64,000 nt of DNA from Bacteroidales bacterium (GCA_017446775.1 JAFSQE010000008.1:83175-147174); one strand, 5' to 3'; positions 26,428 to 36,006 are shown, numbered from the stretch's first letter. Numbers and translations are program-made. Notes: generated by a model from the sequence alone, not told the origin.

Positions 26428-28374
26428 ATGAAATCATTCAGATTATTACCGCTGGCGATGTGCCTGACGGCCATTCTGACCGTTGCCGGGTGCCAGCAAC
26501 CGGTTGAGGACCCCTACATTCTCATCTCGGGAGAGGCAGTGCTTAAAATTCCCCAGGAGAAAGCAACCCTCCAGGTTCTGGTAAAGACCAACCGCGAATG
26601 GGCTTTGCGCATGGACAAAAAGTCCACGGAGTGGATGACTGTAGAGCCTGCTACGGGCGGCCCCTCTTCAGAACATGCGATTCCGGTGACCCTTACCGTG
26701 GCAGAGAACATGGGGGCAAACCGTACGGCTGCCATTGAGTTCTATACCGGCACGGCGACGGCTATGCTCACCGTAGTCCAGGAGGGCCCCGACGGCGAGA
26801 GCGATGGTATCGAGGCCAAGAGCGTGGCAGAATTCATCGCCCTGGCCGACCCCGACACATACTATCGCCTTACCGGTACGGTGTCTGGCTTCAATGCAAG
26901 TTATTGCAGCTTTGACTTGACAGACGAAACCGGTACGGTATATGTCTATTCGGTGGCAGAGAGCAGCAAGCCGGCGTGGAAAGACAAGATCAAGAACGAG
27001 GGTACGATAACCCTCAGGGGTCTCTACAAGTTTTACAACTCCAAACACGAGGTCGTAGAGGCAGAAATCGAATCGTTTACAGAGGCTCCGGAACCGGAAT
27101 ACACGGTGGCTACGGCGGCCCAGATAATCGAAGGGGCTGCGGCAGGCGATTTCCAGATGGAAGGTGCTACGGTTGTCTGCATACCGTCTGTGAATACGCT
27201 TGTGGTGAGCGACGGCACGGCGATGCTGTACGTTTATAAATCAAAGCACGGCCTCTCCGTGGGAGATGTGCTCACCATAAAGGGTGCGGTTGTGATGTAT
27301 GAAGACCAGGTGGTCGAATTCAACGACCCCAAGATAGAGAAGACCGGCAAGGGCGAGGTTCCGGCCCCGGTGGCTGTAGCATGGAGCGGGGAAGATATAG
27401 ATGCATATTGCACTGCGGTTCCGGTAACGGTACAATATGTCACCGTGGTGGGGCTGCTGATAAAGGACGGCAACTATATCAACCTTACCCCTACCGGCAC
27501 GACAACTTGCGAAAAAGTATCGCTTTATATTGGCGATGCCGATCTGAGCGCCCTTGTGGGCAAGCCCGTGAGAGTTACCGGCTATGCCTTCACCGCATCT
27601 GCGAAAAACAAGAATGTATCCATCGCGATGATAAGCATAGCAGAGGATACCGGCGCGTCCTATGTTACGGTAAATCCCACATCCCTTACCTGGAAGGCCG
27701 GTGAAACCACCGCCAAGACGGTAGCAGTTACAGCGTCAGGTACAGAAATCACCGTAGAGCCCGATGCCGGGGCCTTCAGCCCGGCAATCTGGGCAACCGC
27801 AACGGTGAGCGGCAACGTAGTGACCATCACACCGGACAGCGTCAACGAAAGCGATACCGATGCCCGCACCGGCGCATTCATTGTATCCTGCGACGGAGTG
27901 ACCACCACCATAACCGTCACACAGAAGAAAGTAGAGGCCGAATATGATTTCACCAGCAATGTCACCTGGGCGCTTGGCACCAATGCATACGACCATACCT
28001 CCGGGACAGAGACGATGAACCCCCAGACCGCCGTCGTAAACGATGTTACTGTAGACATGGTTGTTAAGCTGGGCACATCCAAGAATCCCGGCGACTTTAC
28101 AGTCACGGTTCCTGCGGGGACAAAGAAGGTAGGGTTCTTTGCCCTTGCCTGGAAAGGTGTTCCTGCCAAGATAACCCTTACCTGCGGCGGCAAGAGCCAG
28201 ACGTATGACCTGGCGGCCAACGACGGCGTTGCCAGCAATCCGCCGTACACCATTACAACAACCGCAGCAGAGGCCTACTTCGAGTTTGAGCTGCCCGATA
28301 CGGACCAGATATCCATCAAGTTCACCTCGGAGAAGCGTGCTGTAATCTGGGGTATTAACGCTTATACAGAATAG
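26428..28374 (+). CDS. Surface lipoprotein with BACON-like and tandem OB-fold (DUF5689/YhcR-like) domains
   Basis: 648 residues with lipoprotein signal ending VAGC (Cys22). A BACON-like Ig domain covers about 30-125. Two OB-fold-like units follow: about 130-220 (VAEFIALADPDTYYRLTGTVSG, then FDLTDETGTVYVYSV) and 225-310, with a third, more diverged, near 320-405. A second BACON-like domain spans about 410-500 and a C-terminal beta-sandwich ends the protein. These OB-like units resemble those attached to secreted nucleases in Bacteroidota, suggesting nucleic-acid binding; no catalytic motif is seen. First gene of an operon with two nucleases, a TonB receptor and a DUF5689 protein; the next ATG is two bases after its stop. 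Confidence 0.82.
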   Translation: MKSFRLLPLAMCLTAILTVAGCQQPVEDPYILISGEAVLKIPQEKATLQVLVKTNREWALRMDKKSTEWMTVEPATGGPSSEHAIPVTLTVAENMGANRTAAIEFYTGTATAMLTVVQEGPDGESDGIEAKSVAEFIALADPDTYYRLTGTVSGFNASYCSFDLTDETGTVYVYSVAESSKPAWKDKIKNEGTITLRGLYKFYNSKHEVVEAEIESFTEAPEPEYTVATAAQIIEGAAAGDFQMEGATVVCIPSVNTLVVSDGTAMLYVYKSKHGLSVGDVLTIKGAVVMYEDQVVEFNDPKIEKTGKGEVPAPVAVAWSGEDIDAYCTAVPVTVQYVTVVGLLIKDGNYINLTPTGTTTCEKVSLYIGDADLSALVGKPVRVTGYAFTASAKNKNVSIAMISIAEDTGASYVTVNPTSLTWKAGETTAKTVAVTASGTEITVEPDAGAFSPAIWATATVSGNVVTITPDSVNESDTDARTGAFIVSCDGVTTTITVTQKKVEAEYDFTSNVTWALGTNAYDHTSGTETMNPQTAVVNDVTVDMVVKLGTSKNPGDFTVTVPAGTKKVGFFALAWKGVPAKITLTCGGKSQTYDLAANDGVASNPPYTITTTAAEAYFEFELPDTDQISIKFTSEKRAVIWGINAYTE

Positions 28375-28376
28375 CG

Positions 28377-29555
28377 ATGAAACTAAAAGGTTTGTTTTCA
28401 AGAGTGCTGCTGGTTGCCGCCTTGGCGGTTTTGGCGGCAGCGTGCCAGCAGAGCGTGGACGTCGAGTTGGACGTGGCTCCCAAGCACTACGAGATAGAGG
28501 GCAAGCGCGGCACCCAGTTCGTTACTGTTACCGCGCCCGCCGGCAGCGAGTGGACCATCACCCTCACCGACAGCAACGGCTCTCCGGTAGACTGGGTTGA
28601 TGTCGATCCGCCCACAGGCATCGGCACCAGGACATCCGTTACCATAACCTGGAACACCAACGCCACCGGCGAAAACCGCACCGTGGTGATAACATGTGTC
28701 TGCGGCGCCCAGAAGGCCATTGCGCAGGTTACGCAGCAGCCATATTCCTCCGGAAGCGCGTCGTTCCCGGACATGATCCATTCGGACCCCGTTCCTAAAT
28801 GGATGGAGCTTCCCGCAACAAAAGATGCCTCTTTGTATTTCATCTCCCACACCAGCACCAACCGCGCCGGCCGCAACTTCTCCTATTATTGGGATGTGGA
28901 TGCGCTGGTTGCGCACTGGGTGGCATATCCTCTTAATAAAAACCTTATATCCACCGGCGGCCGTTCAGAGAAGTGGGGGCTGGACCCTAAGCTTCCCAAG
29001 GACAAGCAGCCCTGGCTGTTCTCTGGCTATAGGAGCGGTACCGCAACCCGTTACGACCGCGGACACCAGCTGCCGTCGGCAGACCGGCTGGCATATCAGG
29101 AGAACGTGCAGACCTTCTACGGGACAAACATGACGCCCCAGATGAGCGATTTCAACGGCAAGATATGGGCATCGCTTGAGGCTGGCGTGCGCGAGTGGTC
29201 GAGGCAGTTTGACACATTGTATGTGGTTACCGGATGCGTGGTAAAGGGGAGCACAGAGTGCGCCTACGACAATGCCGGCAAACAGGTAGCGGTACCCACG
29301 GGATACTACAAGGTGCTGCTGGGCTACGACAAGACCCGCGTAAAGGGGGCTCAAACCCAGGGTTATATCGGCGTGGCGTTTTATCTGGACCACATGGAGT
29401 ATCCCAATAACGATTACATGAAAACGGCCATGACGATAGATGCCCTTGAGGCAAAGCTGGGAGAGGATTTCTTTGTGAACCTGCCCGGGGCGATAGGCGA
29501 GGTTCTGGCCAGTCAGGTAGAATCTACGAAAGACAATTTCTGGTGGGGTAAATAG
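28377..29555 (+). CDS. DNA/RNA non-specific endonuclease (NUC family) lipoprotein with BACON-like domain
   Basis: 392 residues; lipoprotein signal ending AAC (Cys23), BACON-like domain about 33-122, nuclease domain about 125-392. The betabetaalpha-metal active site is intact: RYDRGHQLPSADR with catalytic His230, followed by the metal-site asparagine in GTNMTPQMSDFNGKIWASLE. Family members cut single- and double-stranded DNA and RNA with Mg2+. The lipid anchor and BACON stalk imply an outer-membrane, probably surface, location, so the enzyme would attack external nucleic acid. It is flanked by a putative nucleic-acid-binding lipoprotein and a second secreted nuclease. Confidence 0.92.
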   Translation: MKLKGLFSRVLLVAALAVLAAACQQSVDVELDVAPKHYEIEGKRGTQFVTVTAPAGSEWTITLTDSNGSPVDWVDVDPPTGIGTRTSVTITWNTNATGENRTVVITCVCGAQKAIAQVTQQPYSSGSASFPDMIHSDPVPKWMELPATKDASLYFISHTSTNRAGRNFSYYWDVDALVAHWVAYPLNKNLISTGGRSEKWGLDPKLPKDKQPWLFSGYRSGTATRYDRGHQLPSADRLAYQENVQTFYGTNMTPQMSDFNGKIWASLEAGVREWSRQFDTLYVVTGCVVKGSTECAYDNAGKQVAVPTGYYKVLLGYDKTRVKGAQTQGYIGVAFYLDHMEYPNNDYMKTAMTIDALEAKLGEDFFVNLPGAIGEVLASQVESTKDNFWWGK

Positions 29556-29557
29556 CT

Positions 29558-30610
29558 ATGAAAAAGATTTTTGCAATTGCGGCACTCCTGCTGCTGTATA
29601 TATGCTCCGGAGCACAGACCCGGACCTATGTGGTGGGTTTCTACAACCTGGAGAACCTGTTTGACATATACGACGACCCCGCCAAGAACGACCAGGAGTA
29701 TACCCCCGAGGGGGCTAACAACTGGACCGAGGCCAAGTATCAGAAGAAGCTTGCCAACATGGCCAGGGTAATCCGTTCCATGAAAGACGACAACGGCCGC
29801 TACCACACCATCCTGGGCGTGAGCGAGATCGAGAACCGGATGGTTCTGGAAGATCTGGTGGCGCAGCCCGCCATAGCCGATGCCAACTACCAGATAGTGC
29901 ACTACGACGGCCCCGACCGCCGCGGCGTGGATGTGGCGCTGCTCTACAAGCCGGAGCAGTTCACGTTTATCGAGTCGGAATCGATTCCGTTTACCTTTGA
30001 GGGTAGCGATATCGATTTCAGCGATACCGATACCGATTATTTCCGCACCCGAGACATCCTTATGGTGCACGGTACCATCGCCGGCGAGCATTTCGCCTTC
30101 TATGTGATGCACCTTCCCAGCCGTATCGGCGGCAAGGGTGGCAACCTCCGCGCCCGCGGGGCAGAGATTGCATACGCCCACTCTCTTCGGATGATGGAGA
30201 AGTATCCCGGCATCAAGATAGCTGCGATGGGCGATATGAACGACGACCCGTTTGACGAGAGCATGGCGGTATATTACCACGGCCGCGAAACTCTGGACGA
30301 AGTCGGGCCGCAGGATTATTTCAACCCCTTTTTGACGATGATTAAGGATGGCATGGGTTCGCTATGCTATCAGGGCCAGTGGAGCATCTACGACCAGATT
30401 CTGGTGAACCACAACCTGGCTCTTGCCCCCGACGGAGGGCTTAGGATAACGCCGATAAACAAAGGCTACTACGGCCGCGTGTATAAAAAGCGCTTTATGG
30501 TTACAAAGAGCGGCCAGTACAAAGGCTATCCGCTGCGTACATTCTCCAACGGTGCCTTTATCAACGGCTTCAGCGACCACTTCCCGACATACATAGTAAT
30601 CAGCAAATAA
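29558..30610 (+). CDS. Secreted endonuclease/exonuclease/phosphatase (EEP) family enzyme
   Basis: 350 residues with a cleavable-type signal peptide (MKKIFAIAALLLLYICSGAQ). EEP motifs are all present: FYNLENLFD, LGVSEIENRMVLEDL (metal-binding Glu), YDGPDRRGVDVALLYKP, MHLPSRIGG, AAMGDMNDDP and the terminal SDHFPTYIV with catalytic Asp-His. It could be a nuclease or a phosphodiesterase/phosphatase; its place two bases after the NUC nuclease and eight before a TonB receptor favours stepwise degradation of nucleic acid in the periplasm. A cytoplasmic paralogue lies at 56119-57099. Confidence 0.9.
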   Translation: MKKIFAIAALLLLYICSGAQTRTYVVGFYNLENLFDIYDDPAKNDQEYTPEGANNWTEAKYQKKLANMARVIRSMKDDNGRYHTILGVSEIENRMVLEDLVAQPAIADANYQIVHYDGPDRRGVDVALLYKPEQFTFIESESIPFTFEGSDIDFSDTDTDYFRTRDILMVHGTIAGEHFAFYVMHLPSRIGGKGGNLRARGAEIAYAHSLRMMEKYPGIKIAAMGDMNDDPFDESMAVYYHGRETLDEVGPQDYFNPFLTMIKDGMGSLCYQGQWSIYDQILVNHNLALAPDGGLRITPINKGYYGRVYKKRFMVTKSGQYKGYPLRTFSNGAFINGFSDHFPTYIVISK

Positions 30611-30618
30611 CCCAGACG

Positions 30619-33615
30619 ATGATAAAACGACTTGCATTTTCTTTAACACTGATGCTCCTGTGCCTGACGGCATTCGCGCAGTTGCCTACCGGCGGCGTGA
30701 AGGGCGTGGTGGTAAGCCGCGACGGTCGCGTTCCTGTGGCGGGGGCTTCGGTTGTCCTGTCGCAGGGCGGCGCCCAGATAGCCGACTGCACCACAGACGG
30801 TCAGGGTGCATTTATGGTGGAGGCTCTGCCTGACGGAATGTATTCGATGACGATTGTCGCCAACGGTTTCGTCCGCGCAGATGTGAACGTAACCGTAGAC
30901 AACGGCTTTGTCAAGGATATGATGCGTCTCTCCCTTATTCCGGAGCAGATGTTGGCGGAGGTGGATGACTCCAGCTTTGCCGATTTTGACATGGACGATT
31001 CCGGCTTTACGGACAACCCCACGATCATGTACGGCACCACAGACGTGTTTACATCCGTCGCGGGTTACGGCTTCAGCTCCATCCGCTTCAAGAACCGTGG
31101 TTACGAGAGCGAGAGCCAGGACATCTACCTGGCTGGAGTAAAGATGAACGACGCCCTTACCGGATATTCCCCGTTCAGCCTGTGGAGCGGCCTCAACGAG
31201 GCTATGCGCAGCAAAGAGACCACCATCGGCATGGAGTCGGCTGAGTATGGACTGGGCCATATCAACGGTACCACCAACCTGCTTGGCAACCCCTCTGCGG
31301 TGCGTCCCGGCTGGAGGTTCAGCCTGCTGAGCAACAATGCCCTTTACCGCCTGCGCGTGATGGCCAACTATGCCTCCGGCGAATTGGACAACGGCATCTC
31401 CTATGCCGTTAACCTCTCTGCCCGCGTGGGTGGCAACGACTGGATAGAGGGCGTTTACTACCGTAACTTCTCATATTATCTGGGTATAGAAAAGCGCTTT
31501 GCAGACGACAGTCGCCTGGCGCTGTTCTCGTTTGCCAATACCGGTCAGCGCGGCGCGCAGAACGCATCCACGCAGGAGGTTTACGATTTGATGGGCGACA
31601 ACCTGTACAACTCCAACTGGGGCTACCAGAACGGAGTGGTGCGCAACGCCCGCGTGCGCAAGACCTTCGAGCCGGTCACCGTGCTTAAATACACCGCATC
31701 GCCGTCGGACCATCTGGATCTGTCGGCCACGCTGCTCTATCGCTGCGGATGGAACGGCTACACCGCCCTGGACTGGTACGATGCGCCTGACCCGCGTCCC
31801 GACTACTACCGCAATCTGCCCAGCTATTTCTTTATGGACGACGACGATTACAACCGTCTTAACGAAGGCAAGTATCAGTGGGCTACCGAGTCGTGGACAA
31901 CTCACAACAAGGATTTCGCCGCATATCAGCATATCAACTGGGACCGCCTGTACAATGTGAACTACAACCAGGCAGACGGCCGCAGCAAATATGCGCAGGA
32001 AGAGCGGCATGTAGACCAGAACGACCTTAACCTGGCGGCATCGGTTGCCTGGTTCCCTACGGAGAAGTTCACCCTGCATGCGGGCTTTAACGGCAAGATA
32101 AACAGCACGGAGAACTACAAGAAGATAGCGGACCTGCTGGGTGGCAAATACTACGTCAACATAGACCAGTTTGCAGAGCGCGACTTTGCCAGCAACGAGG
32201 CGCTGATACAGAACGACCTCGACTACTTCCTGTCGAAAGGCGAGGCAGAAAAGGTGACGGAAGGTGGCAAGTACGGCTACGACTATTATGCCCACGTGCG
32301 CCGTGCCAACCTCTGGGCCAACGGGGTCTATACCCTTGGCAGCCTCACCGCTTCGCTTGGTGCGAGCCTTGGCTACGAGTCGTTCTGGAGGGAGGGTTTG
32401 ATGCGCAAGGGGCTCTTTGCCGGACTCGATGACCACGGCAACGAGATTACCTATCAGGGCAAGACCCTCACCGCCTACGACCACAAGGGGAATGTGATTA
32501 CGTCCAAAGGAAAGTCCGATGTATGCAAATTCCTGACATATTCTACCAAGATGTCGCTCGCATACCTTCTCTCTGGCGGACACCGCTTCAGCCTGAATGC
32601 GGGCTACTTTGCAGATGCCCCCACATTCAACGATGCATTCATTTCGCCCCGTACCCGCAACACCATCATAGACGGTATCACCACGCAGAAGACCATGTCT
32701 GCCGACGTCAACTATCAGTGGGCCGGCAACGGCTACAGCTTACGCGTTACGGGATACTGGACAAAGATCAAAGACCAGACAGACGTGATGAGCGTCTACG
32801 ACGATTCACAGCAGTCGTTTGTCAACTTTGCGCTTACCGGCATCGACCAGCGGCATATGGGAGTAGAGATAGGCGCCAAGATGCCCCTCCCGGTTCAGGG
32901 TCTCTCCCTGTCGGGCGCGCTTAGCCTTGGCGAATTCATCTACACCTCCAACCCCAGGATGACGACGACCATAGACAATAGCGCAGAACTTATCAATGTG
33001 GACGAAGAGATACCTTACTGGAAACAATCTCCCCAGTACCGCCGTGTGGTGTATAACAAGACAGAGCAGATTGAATACGGCTTCCGCAAAGATGAGAACG
33101 GTGACTATGTAAAAGACGATAAAGGCAATTACGTGCTCGACCCAGTGATAGACGGTTACCAGAAGCACCACGTCCCCTCTACGCCTGAGATTGCAACGGC
33201 CCTTGCGCTCAACTACCGTACCCGCTCTTACTGGTTCTTCGAACTCACCGGCCAGTTCTTTGCCAAGTCTTATCTTGACATGAACCCGCTCTACCGCACC
33301 TGCACCGCGGTGGGTGGTGCCGACGGCATCGCCACGCCCGAAGAAATCGAATACATGACCACTCAGGAAGAGTTCGACCCTGCGTTCCTGCTCAACTTAA
33401 GTCTGGGCAAGTCGTGGTATATCCATCGCAAATACAATATCGGATTCTCCCTTAACGCACAGAATATCCTCAACAACCGCGGTGTCCGCACCGGCGGTTA
33501 CGAACAGAGCCGTCTGATAACCAGCATGAACAAAGACCGCTACTATAAGTTCGATTCCAAGTATTTTTATATGTGCGGAGCAAATTATATGTTGAACCTT
33601 TATTTCAGATTCTGA
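30619..33615 (+). CDS. TonB-dependent receptor with carboxypeptidase-regulatory-like domain
   Basis: 998 residues: signal peptide (MIKRLAFSLTLMLLCLTAFAQ), regulatory-like domain (GGVKGVVVSRDGRVPVAGASVVL), plug and barrel ending ANYMLNLYFRF. The plug lacks a clear SusC-type signature and no SusD follows, so this is a stand-alone transporter. It begins eight bases after the EEP gene and is followed within five bases by a DUF5689 lipoprotein, which may act as its substrate-binding partner in place of SusD. Predicted cargo is oligonucleotide or nucleotide-derived phosphate compounds; this rests only on neighbours. Confidence 0.92.
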   Translation: MIKRLAFSLTLMLLCLTAFAQLPTGGVKGVVVSRDGRVPVAGASVVLSQGGAQIADCTTDGQGAFMVEALPDGMYSMTIVANGFVRADVNVTVDNGFVKDMMRLSLIPEQMLAEVDDSSFADFDMDDSGFTDNPTIMYGTTDVFTSVAGYGFSSIRFKNRGYESESQDIYLAGVKMNDALTGYSPFSLWSGLNEAMRSKETTIGMESAEYGLGHINGTTNLLGNPSAVRPGWRFSLLSNNALYRLRVMANYASGELDNGISYAVNLSARVGGNDWIEGVYYRNFSYYLGIEKRFADDSRLALFSFANTGQRGAQNASTQEVYDLMGDNLYNSNWGYQNGVVRNARVRKTFEPVTVLKYTASPSDHLDLSATLLYRCGWNGYTALDWYDAPDPRPDYYRNLPSYFFMDDDDYNRLNEGKYQWATESWTTHNKDFAAYQHINWDRLYNVNYNQADGRSKYAQEERHVDQNDLNLAASVAWFPTEKFTLHAGFNGKINSTENYKKIADLLGGKYYVNIDQFAERDFASNEALIQNDLDYFLSKGEAEKVTEGGKYGYDYYAHVRRANLWANGVYTLGSLTASLGASLGYESFWREGLMRKGLFAGLDDHGNEITYQGKTLTAYDHKGNVITSKGKSDVCKFLTYSTKMSLAYLLSGGHRFSLNAGYFADAPTFNDAFISPRTRNTIIDGITTQKTMSADVNYQWAGNGYSLRVTGYWTKIKDQTDVMSVYDDSQQSFVNFALTGIDQRHMGVEIGAKMPLPVQGLSLSGALSLGEFIYTSNPRMTTTIDNSAELINVDEEIPYWKQSPQYRRVVYNKTEQIEYGFRKDENGDYVKDDKGNYVLDPVIDGYQKHHVPSTPEIATALALNYRTRSYWFFELTGQFFAKSYLDMNPLYRTCTAVGGADGIATPEEIEYMTTQEEFDPAFLLNLSLGKSWYIHRKYNIGFSLNAQNILNNRGVRTGGYEQSRLITSMNKDRYYKFDSKYFYMCGANYMLNLYFRF

Positions 33616-33619
33616 CGAT

Positions 33620-34711
33620 ATGAAAAGGATAATATCAATCGTTGCCTTTGCGCTTGCGCTTGTCTCCTGCAACTCGCTTATAGAGGAGTTCCAGCCGGTG
33701 TTCACGACAACCTACGAGGCGCCCAAGCCGTATGCCGTATCGGAGATAGAGCCCAATATCACCATCGCCGACCTGTGCGCCATGTATATCACGGCCACTC
33801 CGTGGAATATCGACCGGAACCTGATTATCGCCGGCAAGGTGTCCACCACCGACAAGCCCGGCAACTTCTACAAATCGCTCTATATCCAGGACGAAACGGG
33901 CGGCATAGAGCTCAAGATAGGCAAGAACGGCCTCTACAACTATTACAGTCCGGGACAGACGCTCAAGGTCCGCTGCTTTGGCATGACCCTTGGCATGTAC
34001 GGTTACAAAAGCGGCAACTACGGCGGGCAGGGCATGATTCAGCTGGGATACGAAGACCCCACCAAATCGTACGAGACGGCCTATTTTGAATCGGCGTACT
34101 TTATAGATTCACACATCCTGCCCGGCGAGGTCGGGGAGGAGGTCGTACCTGCCGAGATTACAGAAGAGCAGCTGCCGGGTCCTTACGATACCCAGAGTAC
34201 CAATCAGTATATCGGCAAGCTGGTGACGCTTAAGAACCTTACATACGGAAATAAGATATTCTGCCTGATGTATATCAACTCCAACATGGAGAAGACCCTC
34301 TCTGCAAACCGCATCTTCCTTTCGGACAAGACATGGGGCGTTACCACCTGGGCCATGAGCGAGAACAAGTTCAAGGAGTATTTCGATTCCGGGTTGTGGG
34401 ATGAGGTCAAGATCGGCAACTCCGGAGATTACAACTACGGTACCGTGGGCGAACCCAACGACCCCGGTTTTGCCACCAGCAAAGCTGATATCCGCGCCCA
34501 CTCGTCGGCATATTCCGTGAGCCAGTACTTCAAGATGGGCAACACCGACATCGCCCTGCGCACCAGCGGCTACAGCAAGTTCTCCGACGAAGAGATTCCC
34601 CAGGCTGTGCTAGACGGCACTGCTACCGTGGATATCACAGGCGTGCTCACGATGTATCAGGGCACGATACAGATAGTCGTCAATTCACGTGAAGATATAG
34701 TGATTCACTAA
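33620..34711 (+). CDS. DUF5689 (OB-fold) lipoprotein
   Basis: 363 residues with lipoprotein signal MKRIISIVAFALALVSC (Cys17). The DUF5689 region begins ISDLCAMY-like (ITIADLCAMYITATPWNI), continues LIIAGKVSTTDKPGNFYKSLYIQDETGGIELKIGKNGLYNYY and is an OB-fold-type module. The C-terminal half repeats a second OB-like pattern (YIGKLVTLKNLTYG ... AVLDGTATVDITGVLTMYQGTIQIVVNS). No catalytic motif. Last gene of the nuclease/TonB operon; convergent with the next gene 11 bases on. The domain is called from pattern and context and its ligand is unproven. Confidence 0.85.
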   Translation: MKRIISIVAFALALVSCNSLIEEFQPVFTTTYEAPKPYAVSEIEPNITIADLCAMYITATPWNIDRNLIIAGKVSTTDKPGNFYKSLYIQDETGGIELKIGKNGLYNYYSPGQTLKVRCFGMTLGMYGYKSGNYGGQGMIQLGYEDPTKSYETAYFESAYFIDSHILPGEVGEEVVPAEITEEQLPGPYDTQSTNQYIGKLVTLKNLTYGNKIFCLMYINSNMEKTLSANRIFLSDKTWGVTTWAMSENKFKEYFDSGLWDEVKIGNSGDYNYGTVGEPNDPGFATSKADIRAHSSAYSVSQYFKMGNTDIALRTSGYSKFSDEEIPQAVLDGTATVDITGVLTMYQGTIQIVVNSREDIVIH

Positions 34712-34722
34712 ATGGGGAAGGA

Positions 34723-35325
34723 TTAACCTGCCTGGAAGAATACGAAAGAATCCGAGTCACCGTCGATTGCAAAATTGACGGTGATTTTTCTTACCTGCCC
34801 GGAGGTATTGGCGGGGACGCTGATAACCGCAGTGTAGTTGCCGGTCTGTCCGCCGTTGGGCTGGACGGTAACGCCTGCAATGTCGCAGGACCAGGTCCAA
34901 TCGGCGTTGGCCGTTACCACAACAAAGACGGTGCCGCCGGAAACATCCACCAGGCCGCTCTCTCCGCTGACGTATATGTAGGGTTTGTAACCCTGGGTTA
35001 TATAGGCGTATTTATAGCTGGAGCTGCTGTTGCTGCGGCAGTAGAACTGCACCTTGATGCAGCTGGTGGTCCAGTTGTCGGTGGCGGGGATGTTCACTGT
35101 AACCACATCGTCGCCCACGCCGTATGCCTTGGAGAGGGTTGCGGGGCTGTCTTCTTCCAGAACCACCTTCCAGGGCAGGTCGGTCATCACGGTCACATCC
35201 ACGCTCCCGCCGGTGTAGGGGACGCTGGAGAGGCTGGGGGTGATCTGTATCACCGGGGAGAATGTCTCCGCGCATGCACAGATCAGGGGCAGCGCCGCAA
35301 GCAGTATCAGAAAGGCTTTTTTCAT
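34723..35325 (-). CDS. BACON-domain lipoprotein
   Basis: 200 residues from the ATG at 35325 (MKKAFLILLAALPLICAC, lipid on Cys18); four codons upstream are open but fall in the promoter box. Two BACON-like Ig repeats follow: about 25-105 (LSSVPYTGGSVDVTVMTDLPWKV) and 110-200 (GLVDVSGGTVFVVVTANADWTWSC). BACON domains are thought to hold partners at the cell surface or bind glycans or proteins. No enzyme domain. It is divergent from another small BACON-like lipoprotein, and the two may serve as surface adaptors for neighbouring systems; that is conjecture. Confidence 0.82.
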   Translation of the reverse strand: MKKAFLILLAALPLICACAETFSPVIQITPSLSSVPYTGGSVDVTVMTDLPWKVVLEEDSPATLSKAYGVGDDVVTVNIPATDNWTTSCIKVQFYCRSNSSSSYKYAYITQGYKPYIYVSGESGLVDVSGGTVFVVVTANADWTWSCDIAGVTVQPNGGQTGNYTAVISVPANTSGQVRKITVNFAIDGDSDSFVFFQAG

Positions 35326-35334
35326 ATACACAGG

Positions 35335-35342
35335 CAAAGATA
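35335..35342 (-). promoter_or_regulatory. -7 box (TATCTTTG) for the BACON lipoprotein
   Basis: TAnnTTTG match nine bases before the ATG at 35325, another near-leaderless arrangement; no clear -33. Confidence 0.5.
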
Positions 35343-35353
35343 TGAATTTTTTG

Positions 35354-35361
35354 TAACTTTG
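35354..35361 (+). promoter_or_regulatory. -7 box (TAACTTTG) for the small BACON-like lipoprotein
   Basis: TAnnTTTG match 20 bases before the ATG at 35382, 11 bases from the opposite-facing box at 35335-35342. Confidence 0.5.
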
Positions 35362-35381
35362 ATGTCTGTAACGTTTTCAAG

Positions 35382-35792
35382 ATGAAAAAGTGGCTTACAT
35401 CGGTTTGCGCCGCGTTCGCCGGGATTGCACTGGCGGCAGGGGTTCTATGCACTGCTTCCTGCGAGAGGTATATCCTTCCCAGGCTGGACAGTGACACCGA
35501 TACGATATGGGCACCGTTGTCCGGGGGAGTTTTTGATGTGGTGTTCACCAGCAATGTCAAGTGGATGATAGACGTTGGCTCCATTGCAGACTGGATAACC
35601 ATAGCCCCTCGTGGAGGGGAGAGCGATTACGAGGAGATGACATATCTGCTCAAGGTAGATGTGGCCGCCAACTCTGCCGGAGAGGCCCGCAAATGCAACA
35701 TCACCTACACCTCGCTGACCCTCGCCCGCACCCTGGTTGTGGAACAGGAGGGGCCTGAAGGGTTCCTGGATCCCAGGACGGAAGAACAGTAG
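35382..35792 (+). CDS. Small BACON-like lipoprotein
   Basis: 136 residues; long hydrophobic signal with lipobox-like TASC (Cys27). One BACON-like module covers about 35-128 (TIWAPLSGGVFDVVFTSNVKWMIDV ... TLARTLVVEQEGPEG), the last strand ending in the VEQEGPEG string seen in such repeats. Nothing else is present, so it is a stand-alone adaptor or binding module. It faces away from the two-repeat BACON lipoprotein at 34723-35325; no other partner is evident. Confidence 0.78.
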   Translation: MKKWLTSVCAAFAGIALAAGVLCTASCERYILPRLDSDTDTIWAPLSGGVFDVVFTSNVKWMIDVGSIADWITIAPRGGESDYEEMTYLLKVDVAANSAGEARKCNITYTSLTLARTLVVEQEGPEGFLDPRTEEQ

Positions 35793-35860
35793 CAATAAAT
35801 AATCATCAGTAATATTTCTGGACGTAGCTCGTGCGAGCCTCTACCGCCATAAAATCAAAA

Positions 35861-35879
35861 AGCAGCCATGAAGGCTGCT
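35861..35879 (-). terminator. Intrinsic terminator for tRNA-Gly (bidirectional)
   Basis: AGCAGCC-ATGAA-GGCTGCT with T/A runs on both sides. On the minus strand it lies about a dozen bases past the tRNA 3' end; it may also end the rightward BACON-like gene. Confidence 0.85.
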
Positions 35880-35890
35880 TTTCAACTTTG

Positions 35891-35960
<70 letters not shown>

Positions 35961-35963
<3 letters not shown>

Positions 35964-35986
35964 GTTTTTTCTTTGGAAAAAACGCG
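35961..35986. repeat. Perfect palindrome overlapping the tRNA-Gly 5' end
   Basis: CGCGTTTTTTC-TTTG-GAAAAAACGCG, an 11-bp stem with a four-base loop. Its left end includes the first three bases of the tRNA (GCG), so in the precursor this hairpin would compete with the acceptor stem. Confidence 0.75.
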
Positions 35987-36006
35987 CTGATTTTGGCGGC
36001 GCCTCG

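Noticed and set aside
26428..34711. Considered as a mobile or phage-encoded nuclease module
   Set aside because: No integrase, relaxase or phage genes, base composition like its neighbours, and signal peptides on all five products fit a chromosomal surface system.
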